From Antennarius striatus (lineage: Eukaryota > Chordata > Actinopteri > Lophiiformes > Antennariidae), in the NCBI RefSeq assembly GCF_040054535.1, contig NC_090799.1:10555733-10619732 (forward strand): a stretch of DNA of 64,000 bases. Direction: 5' to 3'. A program made the position numbers and the translations under genes. Of this stretch, positions 35,819-57,505 are shown piece by piece. Under the pieces are notes generated by a model. The model ran no database searches and was not told the origin of the DNA. It worked only from the letters and a program-made list of their open reading frames with translations. Every line of letters begins with the position of its first letter. Within the stretch, counting starts at the first letter, position 1.

Positions 35819-36173
35819 AGTGAGAGTGAGACATGTGATCAGTGACGCATTAGTGACGTGAGCACACGTGGTTACGTCACATTTCCTTCCGCTTCCTGAT
35901 TGGCAGCAAACTGCATTAATGACCGGTCATCAAACGTCCCGACGCACCTGAACGCCCCGCCGGGTGTGAGGGGGTCCGCCCGGAACACGGACGGGTGTTC
36001 GGGTCGGTATGTTCTCATTAGCGGGTCCGGTCGGGTTCTAACGGGACTACAGAAAACCACCGACCCGGTTCTGTGCGGTGACGTCATGAAACGGAGTGAC
36101 TTCCGGTGCCGGTGCTGTGGACTCACATGAACCCGGAGCCCCCGGTGACCAGCACCGTCCTGCTGAACTCCAT
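33024..36173 (-). CDS. tgds: dTDP-D-glucose 4,6-dehydratase-like protein TGDS
   Basis: Twelve coding exons on the minus strand: 36173-36127, 35756-35690, 35600-35532, 35440-35350, 35272-35124, 35022-34924, 34438-34379, 34299-34256, 34187-34022, 33948-33893, 33821-33724, 33334-33024. They give 1257 nt, 418 aa. It is an extended short-chain dehydrogenase/reductase: a GxxGxxG nucleotide-binding motif (residues 11-17 in TGGSGFIGSH), catalytic region STDEVYG 130-136, and YSVTK 155-159 supplying Tyr and Lys. The family dehydrates nucleotide sugars with bound NAD. The loop reading HGTGLQTR in human TGDS is QGTLPKSR here, which may change substrate handling. Human TGDS is 350 aa. The extra length is a C-terminal tail of ten octapeptide repeats (GQDHGPMR/GQDHGPIR) encoded by a minisatellite in the last coding exon. 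Head-to-head with gpr180, as in human. Confidence 0.93.
33050..33289 (-). repeat. 24-bp coding minisatellite in last tgds exon
   Basis: Ten tandem units of GGCCTCTCATTGGTCCGTGG plus TCCT (plus strand); two have GAT for CAT. The unit equals eight codons, so the tgds frame stays open throughout and reads GQDHGPMR (eight times) and GQDHGPIR (twice). Units are almost identical, pointing to recent expansion. Confidence 0.95.
33393..33550. repeat. 24-bp minisatellite in tgds intron 11
   Basis: About seven units of GTTAGCACCTGTCTGCTAGT plus GGCC. The unit is unrelated in sequence to the coding 24-bp repeat 100 bp away. Confidence 0.9.
34478..34632. repeat. CTGGACCACCAGGACCACCAG minisatellite, tgds intron 6
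   Basis: Irregular 15-40-bp units of GGACCACCAGGGCTCTGGACT in the intron between tgds exons 6 and 7. Just beyond, at 34745-34885, is a CTAGCTGCTAGGCTA repeat. Confidence 0.85.
35441..35531 (-). repeat. tgds intron 3 built of four acceptor-like units
   Basis: Read on the minus strand, the 91-bp intron after the donor consists of four tandem G-run/TCTGTC...CAG units (ending CCACAG, CTCCAG, CTCACAG and CTGCCACAG). Only the last is the 3' splice site used in the model. Confidence 0.8.
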
Positions 36174-36788
36174 CCCGGGTCCCGACCGCCGCTCCGCTCC
36201 GTGACACGACCGGTCCGGTTGGTGCCGCTGAAGCGGTGTGGGCTTTACGACACACCGCCGCTCCTTTACGGCCGTGTTGACACGTCTGAAGGGGGCGGGT
36301 CACCAGGCTGCGTCACAAGCTTATCTCTCATTGGTTGTTCCGGAAAACAAGGCCAGGACCCGCCGTGCGATTGGGGGAATCTCGAATCAATGAAACTAGA
36401 CCCCGCCCACCCATGTAGACCCCGCCCACCGGATAAAGCAGACACAACTCGACGGGTCTACCGTTTCCGAGTATTATTTTCAAAATAAAAGCGTTTGAGG
36501 AGCTAGTTTTTAATTTTAATATTTCGATCGTCTTTTCTGAAGGTTTTGATTTTTATAGTATTTTCCAAATATTTCCCGTAAACGTGTCCTTCTTCCCTCA
36601 TTCACGTCCTGCAGAATTAACTGTTTATTTTTGGTTGTGTTTCCGTGAGTCCCTCCAGAGACACAGGACCTTTACTTTGAAACCGGCAGCAGTTTCCTGG
36701 CGGCGGCGGGTGGACTTGACCCGCCGGTCCTTCGGGCTTCGTGGCTCATTGAACGCTGGTTTGTGTTCATTTGTCGGTATTGTGGAAA
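36174..36788. promoter_or_regulatory. Bidirectional tgds/gpr180 promoter region
   Basis: The start codons of tgds (minus) and gpr180 (plus) are 615 bp apart, head to head, with a CpG-rich tgds side and an A/T-richer block at 36470-36600. CCAAT-type motifs (CTCATTGG near 36328) are present. The same divergent pair exists in human, so shared regulation is likely. No transcription start can be fixed from sequence alone. Confidence 0.6.
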
Positions 36789-47728
<10,940 letters not shown>

Positions 47729-48137
47729 GCACCAACAGCTGGAGCCCGGTGGCCACACTGTGGGGGGGTGAGGAGCTCCTCTGTGGGTGTCCCCCCCCGT
47801 CAGCAAACACACGCAGTGACCCCCGCCAGACCCACCTGTCAACACCTGAAGGCGGGGCTCCAGTCTGCGTCCAGCCAATGGCTGAAACACAGAGACGGAA
47901 CACCCACCTGCTGAGGCACAGGTGATGAGGGACCAACGCAGACCAGGACCCTGGACCAGGACTCCGGACCAGGACCCTGGACCAGGACCCCGGACCTCTC
48001 CTGGATAGAGGACAGGTGGTGAAGGCTTTGTGCAGTCAGCTGGTCTGGTGGGGGGGTCCTGTCTGGTGGGGGGGTCCTGTCTGGTGGGGGGGTCCTGTCT
48101 GGTGGGGGGGTACTGATGCTCCTCAGTGGTTTTAATG

Positions 48138-48143
48138 AAATAA
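48138..48143 (+). terminator. gpr180: Poly(A) signal of gpr180
   Basis: AATAAA 410 bp after the gpr180 stop codon, in an A/T-rich setting, is the first canonical signal downstream. The intervening 3' UTR carries short repeats of GGGGGGGTCCTGTCTGGT at about 48045-48110. Confidence 0.7.
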
Positions 48144-48324
48144 AACATTATTTTAAGTTGAGATGAAGCTTCAGTTCAGACCTTCAGGCTTCAGCAGACA
48201 CTGAATGTCCAGGGGGGGCAGGGACAGGGAGGGGGCGGGGCCAGGGAGGGGGGCGGGGACTGGGATTGGGGCAGGGCTTGATGTGAAAAATATGTTAAAA
48301 AAATAATCAACCCGAAGGTGACGA

Positions 48325-50185
48325 GAACATGTGGTGAGTCCTCCGCTGGTCTCTCCACCTGCCGAGGAAACCTTTGGGGACGGGTGCAGTGTGGATTGGG
48401 TGGCAGTTGTCAGCATGGGGCTCAGTGACCCTACCCCCCAAAGTCTAGCTCTAGGGACATGGAATGTCACCTTACTGGGGGGAAAGGAGCCAGAGCTTGT
48501 GAGGGAGGTTGAGAGGTACCTACTAGATATAGTCGGGCTCACCTCCACCCACAGCTTGGGCCCTGGAAGCCAAACCCTTGAGAGGGGCTGGACTCTCCAC
48601 TTTTCTGGTGTTACCCAAGGTGAGAGGCGGCGGGCTGGTGTGGGCTTGTTTATAGCCCCACAGCTCAGCCGTCATATCATATGTTGGAGTTCACCCCGGT
48701 GAACGAGAGGGTCGCGTCCCTATGCCTTCGGGTTGGGGACAGGTGTGTCACTGTTGTTTCGGCCTACGGGTCAAATGGCAGTGTAGAATACCCGGCCTTG
48801 TTGGAGTCCCTGGGAGGGGTATTGAATAGTGCTCCGACTGGGGCCTCCATTGTTCTCCTTGGGGACTTCAACGCTCACGTGGGCAATGATAGGGAGACCT
48901 GGAAAGGGGTGATTGGGATTGGGATGGACTTCTGTGCTAGTCAGGAGTTTGTCCATAATGAACACCTTGTTCAACCACAGGGATATTCATGAGTGCACAT
49001 GGCACCAGGACACCCTAGGTCGGAGGTCGATGATCGACTTTGTTGTCGTATCATCAGACCTCTGACTGCGTATGTTTGACACTCGGGTGAAGAGAGGGGC
49101 AGAGCTGTCAACCGATCACCACCTGGTGGTGAGCTGGATCCGCTGGCAGAGCAGGAGGCCAGACAGACTCAGCAGACCCAAACATGTTTTGAAAGTCTGT
49201 TGGGAACGTCTTACAGAACCCTCTGTCAGTGAGGTCTTCAACTCCCACCTCCAGAAGAGCTTCTCCCAGAACCCGCAAGAGGCTGGGGACATTGAGTCAG
49301 AGTGGACCATGTTCTCCACCTCCATTGTGGAAGCAGCTGCTTGGAGCTGTGGTCAGACCTGTTCCAGATGCATGTTGGACCCCGACAGGGCTGCCCTCAA
49401 TCACCGGTTCTGTTCATAATCTTTATGGACAGAATTTCTAGGTGCAGCCAGGATCCAGAAGGAGTCCGGTTTGGGGACCAAAGGATTTCACCTCTGCTTT
49501 TTGCAGACGATGTTGTCCTGTTGGCCTCATCAAACCTGGACCTTCAGCTGCACTGGGACGGTTTGGAGCTGAGTGTGACGCGAGTGGGATGAAGATCAGC
49601 ACCTCTAAATCTGAGGCCATGGTTCAGGACCGGAAAAGGGTGGTGTGCCCTCTGCAGGTCGGTGGAGACTCTTTACCCCAAGTGGAGGAGTTTAAGTATT
49701 TAAGTATCAATCTACGTTCCTACTCTCACCTGTGGTCATGAACTTTGGGTCATGACTGAAAGGACAAGATCCTGGATACAAGCAGCTGAAATTAGTTTAC
49801 TCCATAGAGTGGGGGGGGGGGAACCCTTGGAGATAGGGTGAGGAGCTCAGTCACCAGGGAGGAGCTCGGAGTAGAGCCGCTGCTCCTCCACCTCGAGTGG
49901 AGCCAGCTGAAGTGGCTCGGGCATCTGTTCAGGATGCCTCCTGGAGGCCTCCCTGGGGAGGTGTTCCGGGCACGTTCTACCGGGGGGGAGACCTCGAGGA
50001 AGACCTAGGACACGCTGGAGAGACTATGTCTCTCGGCTGGCCTGGGAACGCCTCGGGATCCCCCCAGGTGTCTGTGGAGAGGGAAGTATGGGCATCTCTG
50101 ATGAGGCTGATGCCCCCCGTGACCCGGCAGCAGATGATGGATGGATGGATGGATGGATGGATGGATGGATGGATGGATGGATGGA
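48325..50185 (+). mobile_element. APE-type LINE remnant with (GATG)n tail
   Basis: Broken frames encode an endonuclease ([85 protein letters not shown]). Around 49360-49380 the sequence jumps into the RT C-terminal half (PVLFIIFMDRISR, LLFADDVVLLAS, EEFKYL). Most of the RT is deleted. Several frameshifts and stops. The 3' end is a GATG tetranucleotide tail. Resembles an abundant fish LINE of the I/Nimb or R1-like group; clade not certain. Confidence 0.8.
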
Positions 50186-50777
50186 TATTATTATTATGAT
50201 TCAAAACAAAAAATAGATGTTCAGGAATGGATGATAAGAAGAAGATGAAGTTGATTAAATTAAAACACGCTGGCTCTTCATGGAGGAGCCTGATGCCACC
50301 CCACAGGTGACCCCATTGACCCCACAGGTGATCCCACAGGTGACCCTACATGTGGCCCCGCTGTGACGTGGGTGTCAGTGTTACCCCACAGGTTTTACAT
50401 TTGGTGATTTTGTAAAACAAAGACAATAAACATGAACTTAATTGAACGTATCTTTATCTGTACACTTTTCTATCTAAATGTCTTTTTTTTAATGAATTAT
50501 TTTAAACATTTGAAACAAAAAAAAATAACTTCAAAAACGGTCAAACCGTTTTTAAATTTTGTTCAACAGAATGAACTCCAAACTCACCTTTATTCACATC
50601 TCCCCTCACAGGTGAGCACCTGTTGTAGTCCAGCATGACCTGTAGGGTAACCCCCCACTACCCAACCCTGTTGGTACAGTTGCCCCCCCCCCCGAGCGGG
50701 TCTTTCTGGCTGCTCTCCTCCACAGACTCATCCGCCCTAAAAGCTTTTCTTTCGTTTTGTCCACGAACACAAAAGTT
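50186..50777. other. Gene-free DNA between LINE and tRNA gene
   Basis: No gene recognised; a CCCCACAGGTGA repeat lies near 50298-50345 and an A/T-rich stretch at 50400-50560. Confidence 0.4.
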
Positions 50778-50859
50778 CGTCACGAACAGGATTCGAACCT
50801 GTGCGGGGAAACCCCATTGGATTTCGAGTCCAACGCCTTAACCTCTCGGCCACCGTGAC
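50778..50859 (-). tRNA. tRNA-Ser (anticodon CGA)
   Basis: Read on the minus strand, this 82-nt sequence folds as a class II tRNA. The 7-bp acceptor stem is GTCACGG/TCGTGAC with a G-T pair at the base and discriminator G. The A box begins TGGCCGAGAGG, and the anticodon stem TTGGA/TCCAA encloses loop CTCGAAA (anticodon at 50824-50826). The long variable arm is TGGGGTTTCCCCGCA, and the B box GGTTCGAATCC. It is close to human tRNA-Ser-CGA. CCA is not encoded, as expected. A TTTT Pol III terminator lies at 50774-50771 on the same strand. The gene is intact and probably functional. Confidence 0.95.
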
Positions 50860-51049
50860 TGGCGGAGGAACCCGGAAACTAACGGTATATGAAGGTGCGT
50901 GGATCCCGGAGACGGTCCTTGTGAATGGACCGGACTGGACCGGAACCCGGTCGATCCATCCCGTCCGGTTCCCCGCGGTCATCGATGACGCAGCGAGCGT
51001 GACGTAGTTTCTACTGCATCGTGAATCAAAGTCAAGAGTTGGTTCTGGT

Positions 51050-51145
51050 TCGGGACGGTCACGTGGTGTGGGCTCGGTACCGGTTCGGGACGGTCACGTG
51101 GTGTGGGCTCGGTACCGGTTCGGGACGGTCACGTGGTGCGGGTTC
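51050..51145. promoter_or_regulatory. Three 35-bp repeats with CACGTG E-boxes
   Basis: GGTTCGGGACGGTCACGTGG is repeated at exact 35-bp spacing, placing CACGTG at 51060, 51095 and 51130. The palindromic E-box in a GTCACGTGG context suits bHLH-ZIP factors (USF/TFE family). The cluster is about 240-310 bp upstream of the smim11 start codon, so a promoter role is plausible. Confidence 0.55.
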
Positions 51146-51368
51146 ATTCGGTTGCCGGTTCGATCCAACACCCGAATGCCTGTCGGGGTGGTGACGTCAC
51201 CAGTTGACGTCCTGTCCGAGCTCTCGCGTGTTTATGTCGCACTACTTCCGCATCAGCTGTCCACAGGCTGCGTTGCTATTGGCCCGTCGCGTCAAGCCCC
51301 GCCCCCAGAGGGGCTCCAGCCCTGCGGCTTCGACCGGAGCTCGACGGGAACCGACGACCGGAGACAAC

Positions 51369-52216
51369 ATGATCAACTGGAAGGTAGGAGGCCCCGGTGA
51401 GGCCCCGGTGAGGCCCCGGTGGGGCCCCGGTGAACGGTCCGGTGAGGCCCCGGTGAACGGTCCGGTGAGGCCCCGGTGGGGCCCCGGTGGGGCCCCGGTG
51501 AACGGTCCAGTGAGGCCCCGGTGAACGGTCCGGTGAGGCCCCGGTGAACGGTCCGGTGGGGCCCCGGTGAACGGTCCGGTGAGGCCCCGGTGAACGGTCC
51601 GGTGAGGCCCCGGTGGGGCCCCGGTGAACGGTCCGGTGAACGAGTTTACGGTTTGACGGTTTGTTGTCCCATCCCGCCGCCACGGGGGGGGGGCGGTCGT
51701 GACACGAACAGCTTCCGGTATTGTCATGACCCTGATCGAGGGTGGGTGGGGGGGGGGGTCCGAACCAGTCCGGATCCAAACTTGGTCCCCGTGGCCCCTG
51801 TGGGTCCTTGTTGGCCCCAATGGGCCCCTGGGGGTCCTCTGGTCTCAAATGCTGACGCGGTTCCTGGTGTCGGGTTTCACGGTGGTCATTTGGGACGTGA
51901 ACCCCCCTCCACTGGGGGAGCAGCTGCTTCTTCCCGTCACAGGCGACCCCCCATAGCTGTTGGTGGGGGTGGGGGGGGCGTGTTGTCCTGCTGACGGCTG
52001 ACGGTGCTGTTGGTGGTGTGTCCCCAGGCGCTGGACAACGTCCCGGTGCTGCTCTACATCCTGGCCCTGAAGACCCTCCTCCTGTGTCTGGCCTTCGCCG
52101 GAGTCAAGATCTACCAGAGCAGGAGGGCCGAGGAGCAGCTGAAGAGGCAGCAGGAGCAGCGCAGGAGGCTGGCCCAGCAGACCCAGGAGCTGCTGGACCA
52201 CCCCAAGGAGGACTGA
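51369..52216 (+). CDS. smim11: Small integral membrane protein 11
   Basis: Two coding exons, 51369-51383 (MINWK) and 52028-52216, encode 67 aa. The N-terminal sequence NWKALDNVPVLLYILALKTL followed by a hydrophobic span to FAGVKIYQ matches human SMIM11 (MNWKVLEHVPLLLYILAAKT). One membrane segment is followed by a basic, glutamine-rich, probably helical cytoplasmic tail ending LLDHPKED, somewhat longer than the human tail. The function of SMIM11 is not well defined. The first exon contributes only five codons. The donor AAG|GTAGG enters a GGTGAGGCCCC minisatellite at once. The end of exon 2 is duplicated in the 3' UTR. In human, SMIM11 and SLC5A3 are both on chromosome 21q22. Confidence 0.93.
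51384..51645. repeat. GGTGAGGCCCC/GGTGAACGGTCC minisatellite, smim11 intron 1
   Basis: Two related 11-12-bp units, GGTGAGGCCCC and GGTGAACGGTCC, about 23 in all. They begin at the exon 1 donor itself (GGTAGGAGGCCCC). Each GGTGAG is a good 5' splice-site core. Confidence 0.95.
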
Positions 52217-52270
52217 CCCTGACCCCTAACCCAGACCCAGGAGCTGCTGGACCACCCCAAGGAGGACTGA
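52178..52270 (+). repeat. 54-bp tandem duplication of smim11 CDS end
   Basis: The 39 bp from CAGACCCAGGAGCTGCTGGA through the stop codon (52178-52216) recur exactly at 52232-52270, in the 3' UTR. Only the first copy is translated. Confidence 0.95.
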
Positions 52271-52385
52271 GACACGTTGGGGGGGAGCAGAAACCAGAAC
52301 CAGAACCCATTCGGTCAACGTCCTCATGAGCAACCCAGACGTCATCCAGACTCACCCGAGACGTGTCCTGTGGAGCCTCTGGGTA

Positions 52386-52570
52386 ACCCTGACCCTAATC
52401 CTAACCCTAACCCTAATCCTAACCCTAATCCTAACCCTAATCCTGACCCTAACCCTAACCCTAATCCTAACCCTAATCCTAACCCTAATCCTGACCCTAA
52501 TCCTAACCCTAATCCTAACCCTAATCCTAACCCTAATCCTAACCCTAATCCTAACCCTAATCCTAATCGT
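52386..52570. repeat. (CCTAATCCTAAC)n array
   Basis: About 15 units of CCTAACCCTAAT with CCTGAC variants, in the smim11 3' region; shorter similar tracts follow at 52684-52760 and 52888-52940. Confidence 0.9.
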
Positions 52571-53802
52571 CTCTGTAGGTTCTCAGTCATCAGGTCCACT
52601 GGACGTTAAGAACGTTCTTGAAGACGTTTCGTCTCTCATCCAAGAGACTTCTTCAGTTCAGAGGGGGGCTGATCATGTCCCAGCTAACCCCTAACCCCTA
52701 ATCCTAACCCCCAATCCTAACCCTAATCCTAACCCCTATCCCTAATCCTAATCCTAACAGAGTCTAAAAAGGCGAAAAAAGGGTTTGAAGCTCCTAGACT
52801 CCAAGACAATCAAATTAGGCCACGTAAATTAAAAGCACCACATCAACTTTTAAAGTCCAAGCTTACGTATAGACTTGTGTTTCTAGCCCTAACCCCTAAC
52901 CCCTAACCCCTAACCCCTAACCCTTAACCCTAACCCTGTTTTTTATTTTCTCTCCATATTTTCTACATGTAATATTTATTATTATCTGATGAATTATCAT
53001 TGTTAATTTTACTGATGTACTTTATTTCATTTCATGTTATTTTTTATATTTTATATTTTTTATTTAATTGATCTTTTATAGTCATTTTTACGGGTCTTTC
53101 TCGTCACACAGATGATGACGATCTCCTGCCGTCTGGATGAACCTGGGAAAGAAAAGTCCTTGTAATGAACTACAATGTCCAGCAGAGAGCAGCATGGTGC
53201 CGTCCGGTGTGGGGTCACGATGGGAAGACAGCTGGGTCCATGTTACCAGATGACTTTATCATCATTCTGATGTCACCTGGTTGAACTGGTTGGGTCCTGA
53301 CCCCCCCACTGGACTGGACTCTACCCCCCAGGGTGGTTTGGTTTTTACAAAATAAGGATTTATAGTCTTTAGTGTTAAAATCTCCTTTTGACCTGTTGGG
53401 ATTAAAACAAATTCTAGTCTGATCATTTAAATTAATGCAATTTATAAACTGAATTGGATGATTTATTTTGATTCAGTGCAAAATAAAGGAAACCTTTTCC
53501 AAAAAGGACTCATAATTTAGTGGTCATTGAAAACCAGACAGTCCTGAGAGGAGACAGCTCTGCCACTACGTCATTCAATCAGAGAATTAAGGTGGAATCA
53601 TTTCAGTTCAGTAGAAAAAAGAAAAATCACTACTGATGACAAGAGAAAGGAAAATCACAGCACAGCCACACATGCATTTTAATTTCATTCAAAAAAGGTA
53701 AAGGATTGGATGACTTCCTTTTGTTTCATTACATTTGAAATAAAATTCAGTCATAAGTTTAACAGCCTATTTCACGGGGGTTTGGGGTTAAGGTCTGGAT
53801 TA
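52571..53802. other. smim11 distal 3' region, no further gene
   Basis: A GAAGACGTTTCGTCTCTCAT block near 52620-52660 is a motif often seen in fish interspersed repeats. The rest is A/T-rich unique DNA. An AATAAA at 53482 could be a distal poly(A) signal for smim11. Confidence 0.4.
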
Positions 53803-53981
53803 GGGTCTGGGTTTCCTTCCGTCTGTCAAACAGTCACACCTGTTTCCTTTTTGGTTTTGTCGCAGTAAAATGAACAGAAGCTAAAACACTGTTAGCAAAT
53901 TTAATGTAGTGTAATGTAGTTTAGTGTAGTGTAATGTAATATAATATAATGCAGTGTAATGTAATGTACACTACATCTATA
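53803..53981. repeat. Left copy of locally duplicated block
   Basis: 53803-53882 is nearly identical to 56305-56383 (GGGTCTGGGTTTCCTTCCGT... to ...GAACAGAAGCTAA). It is followed directly by AACACTGTTAGCAAATTTAATG and a TAATG repeat matching 57506 onwards. The 1.1 kb that separates these two parts on the right-hand side is missing here. Confidence 0.8.
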
Positions 53982-56202
53982 GGTAGACTACATCTTGTGT
54001 AGACGGTGTAACCTGAAGGAGATCAGTGACTGTAAAGTAGTGGTAGGTGAGAGTGTAGCCAAACAGCATAGGATGGTGGTGTGTAGGATGACTCTGGTGG
54101 TGAGGAAGATGAAGAGGGCAAAGACAGAGCAGAAGACGAAATGGTGGAAGCTGAAAAAGGAAGAGTGTTGCATGACTTTTAGGAAGGAGTTAAGACAGGC
54201 TCTGGGTGGTCAGGAGGTGCTTCCAGATGACTGGACAACTACAGCTAATGTGATCAGGGAGACAGGTAGGAGAGTACTTGGTGTGTCATCTGGAAGGAAA
54301 GTAGATAAGGAGACTTGGTGGTGGAATGAGGAGGTACAGGAGTGTATACAGAGAAAGAGGTTAGCCAAGAGGAAGTGGGACACTGAGAGGACTGAGGAGA
54401 GTAGACAGGAGTACAGGGAGATGCAGCGTAAGGTGAAGGTAGAGGTAGCAAAGGCCAAACAAGAAGCTTATGATGACTTGTATGCTAGGTTGGACAGTAA
54501 GGAAGGAGAGACTGATCTATACAGGTTGGCAAGACAGAGAGATAGAGATGGGAAGGACGTGCAGCAGGTTAGGGTGATTAAGGATAGGGATGGAAGTCTA
54601 TTGACAGGTGCCAGTAGTGTGATGGGAAGATGGAAAGAGTACTTTGAAGAGTTGATGAACGTGGAAAATGAGAGAGAACAAAGACTAGAAGAGGTGACTG
54701 TTGTGGACCAGGATGTAGCAAAGATCAGTCAGGATGAAGTGAGGAGGGCATTGAAGAGGATGAAGAGTGGAAAGGCAGTCGGTCCTGATGATATACCTGT
54801 AGAGGTTTGGAGGTGTCTAGGAGAGGTGGCAGTAGAGTTTCTGACTGGGTTGTTCAACAGGATCTTAGATAGTGAGAAGATGCCTGAGGAATGGAGGAGA
54901 AGTGTGCTGGTGCCCATTTTTAAGAACAAGGGAGATGTGCAGAGTTGTGGCAACTACAGGGGAATAAAGCTGATGAGCCATACAATGAAGTTATGGGAGA
55001 GAGTAGTGGAAGCTAGACTGAGGGCAGAAGTGAACATTTGTGAGCAGCAGTATGGTTTCATGGCAAAACAGAGTACTACAGATGCAGTATTTGCTTTGAA
55101 GATGTTGATCGAGAAGTACAGAGAAGGCCAGAGGGAGCTGCATTGTGTTTTTGTAGATCTGGAGAAAGCTGATGACAGGGTGTCCAGAGAGGAACTGTGG
55201 TATTGTATGAGGAAGTCTGGAGTGGCAGAGAAGTATGTTAGAACGGTGCAGGACATGTATGAGGACTGTAAGACAGTGGTGAGGTGTGTGTAGGTGTGAC
55301 AGAGGAGTTCAAGGTGGAGGTGGGACTGCATCAGGGATCCGCTCTGAGCCCCTTCTTGTTGCTATGGTGATGGACAGGCTGACAGACGAGGTTAGACAGG
55401 AATCTCCATGGACTATGATGTTTGCAGATGACATTGTGATCTGCAGTGAGAGCAGGGAACAGGTGGAGGAGAAGCTAGAGAGGTGGAGGTTTGTCCTGGA
55501 AAGGAGAGGAATGAAGGTTAGCCGCAGTAAGACAGAGTACATGTGTGTGAATGAGAGGGACCCAAGTGGAAGAGTGAGGTTACAGGGAGAAGAGATCAAG
55601 AAGGTGGAGGATTTGAAGTACTTAGGGTCAACAGTCCAGAGCAATGGAGAGTGTGGAAAAGAGGTGAAGAAGCGTGTCCAGGTAGGATGGAACGGGTGGA
55701 GGAAAGTGTCAGGTGTGATGTGTGATAGAAGAGTTTCAGCTAAAATGAAAGGAAAGGTGTACAAAACTGTGGTGAGACCAGCGATGTTGTTTGGTCTAGA
55801 GACAGTGTCACTGAGGAAAAGACAGGAGACAGAGCTGGAGGTAGCAGAGATGAAGATGCTGAGGTTCTCTCTGGGAGTGACCAGGATGGATAGGATCAGG
55901 AATGAGTCCATCAGAGGGACAGCACATGTTAGAGGTTCTGGAGATAAAGTCAGAGAGGCCAGACTGAGATGGTTTGGACATGTCCAGAGGAGAGATAGTG
56001 AATATATTGGTAGAAGGATGCTGAGTTCTGAACTGCCAGGCAGGAGGCCTAGAGGAAGACCAAAGAGGAGGTTTATGGATGTAGTGAAAGAGGACATGAA
56101 GGTAGTTGGTGTGAGAGGAGAGGATGAGAAGACAGGGTTAGATGGAGGACACTGATTGGCTGTGGAGACACCTGAAAGGAAAAGCCGAAAGGAAAAGAAG
56201 AA
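53982..56202 (+). mobile_element. RTE-like LINE copy 3, most complete
   Basis: A frame from 53995 to 55293 encodes the end of the endonuclease, the linker and the RT N-terminal part (AVGPDDIPVEVW, VLVPIFKNKGDVQSCGNYRGIKLMSHTMKLWERV, FVDLEKADDRVSREELWYCMR). A frameshift near 55285 leads to a second frame to 56155 with MMFADDIVICSES, LKYLGST and the C-terminal ARLRWFGHVQRR...GLDGGH. The 5' part is truncated within the endonuclease. The usual aromatic residue in the DLEKAYDRV motif is D here. Flanked on both sides by TAATG/GTAATGTA repeats. Confidence 0.85.
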
Positions 56203-56300
56203 GTACAGTAATGTAATGTGATGTAATGTAATATAATGTGGTGTAGTGTAATGTAGTGTAATGTAATGTAGTGTAATGTAGTGTAATGTAATGTAGTGTA
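56203..56300. repeat. (TAATG/TAGTG)n array
   Basis: GTAATGTAGTGTAATGTA repeats continuing the array interrupted by RTE copy 3. Confidence 0.9.
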
Positions 56301-56304
56301 GGGT

Positions 56305-57505
56305 CTGGGTTTCCTTCCGTCTGTCAAACAGTCACACCTGTTTCCTTTTTGGTTTTGTCGCAGTAAAATGAACAGAAGCTAAGCTGTTTCGTCAGCTGAT
56401 GCGTGTGTGCGTCACCATGGTGGTGTTGAAGCGCACGATCAACCAGATCTTAGCTGTGGAAACTGTGTTTTCATTATAACGTATCCGGCAGAGCACGTCT
56501 GCACCCGTGTTCAACTGGGGGGTCCCGGATGAGGTTGGGGTGTAATTCGGGAGAGTTCGGCCATTTGTTTTGCACATTTGTAGTAGTTTGCGTGTGGGGG
56601 GGGGGTGTGATTGCAGCGATGGGCGCTCCCGGCTCATCAGCTGGGGTGTGAGCATGTTGATTACTCACCTGTGTCAAGTCAAGCAGAGAGAAGAGACGTC
56701 ACTACGGAGCAGAAAAGTTAAGTTTCCCCACAGAGCGCGAAAAACGTCCTAACAAAGAGCCGAACGGACCGCCGGTAAGAATACTTTAGTTTTATGTGTG
56801 GATGTGGGGTGTCTGAAGTGTGGGTGAAGTTATTTGTAGCGTCCGGTGCTGTGTGTAAATTATGACTGCTAGTGAGGGTGTGGGATAAACGGATCTTATT
56901 TTTTCTCTATATGCAGACGGCGTGTTTAAGGCTGCTATAAATGTGACTTACTGAAAAAAGAATAGTAATTTTATAGTGGATATGGGATTTAAATGTGTGT
57001 CTAAACCTGGTGGGGAATTGTGTGTTGATTAGTTATTTATTTATATGTTGGTTTAGTAAAATCCTTAATTCATTGGTTTCATGGGTTAAAAGAAAAAACA
57101 AAAATGTATTTTATCTATTTTGATGAATTTACATTGAAATTACTTACATCTGTTTTAACTTAAAGGAAAAATAAATAAATCTCTTTTCATGCACTTGGTT
57201 AATGTTGAAAGGGTTTGATGATTGATCAATATTAATTTGTATTTATTATAATTATTGATTATGGGTCTGATAACTTTAATTTATTAGAACCTGTTTTTCA
57301 TTATGATAATCATGTGATGTTTAAGGTTTTTCACCTACTACTACTACTACTACTACTTTGAAGACAATTGAAGAAAAAGGTTGTAAAGAAAAAGAAAAGA
57401 AAAAGAAGCAACAACCTGGTCTTTGAGTGAATTCCAGCCTTTTGATGTTCGGCGTTGGTACACCCCTTCAGGTGTGGGGTTAGAAAGAAAGCAAAACACT
57501 TGACA
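56305..57505. other. Right duplication copy and unique 1.1 kb
   Basis: 56305-56383 duplicates 53803-53882. The following unique segment is fairly GC-rich to about 56780, with a donor-like CCG|GTAAGA at about 56774, then A/T-rich. It has no frame of convincing length. It could be a promoter/first exon of an unrecognised transcript, but there is no direct support. Confidence 0.4.

Noticed and set aside
56402-56480. Possible short coding exon after the right duplication block
   Set aside because: The frame from the ATG is only about 20 codons and ends in a stop, with no matching downstream exon.
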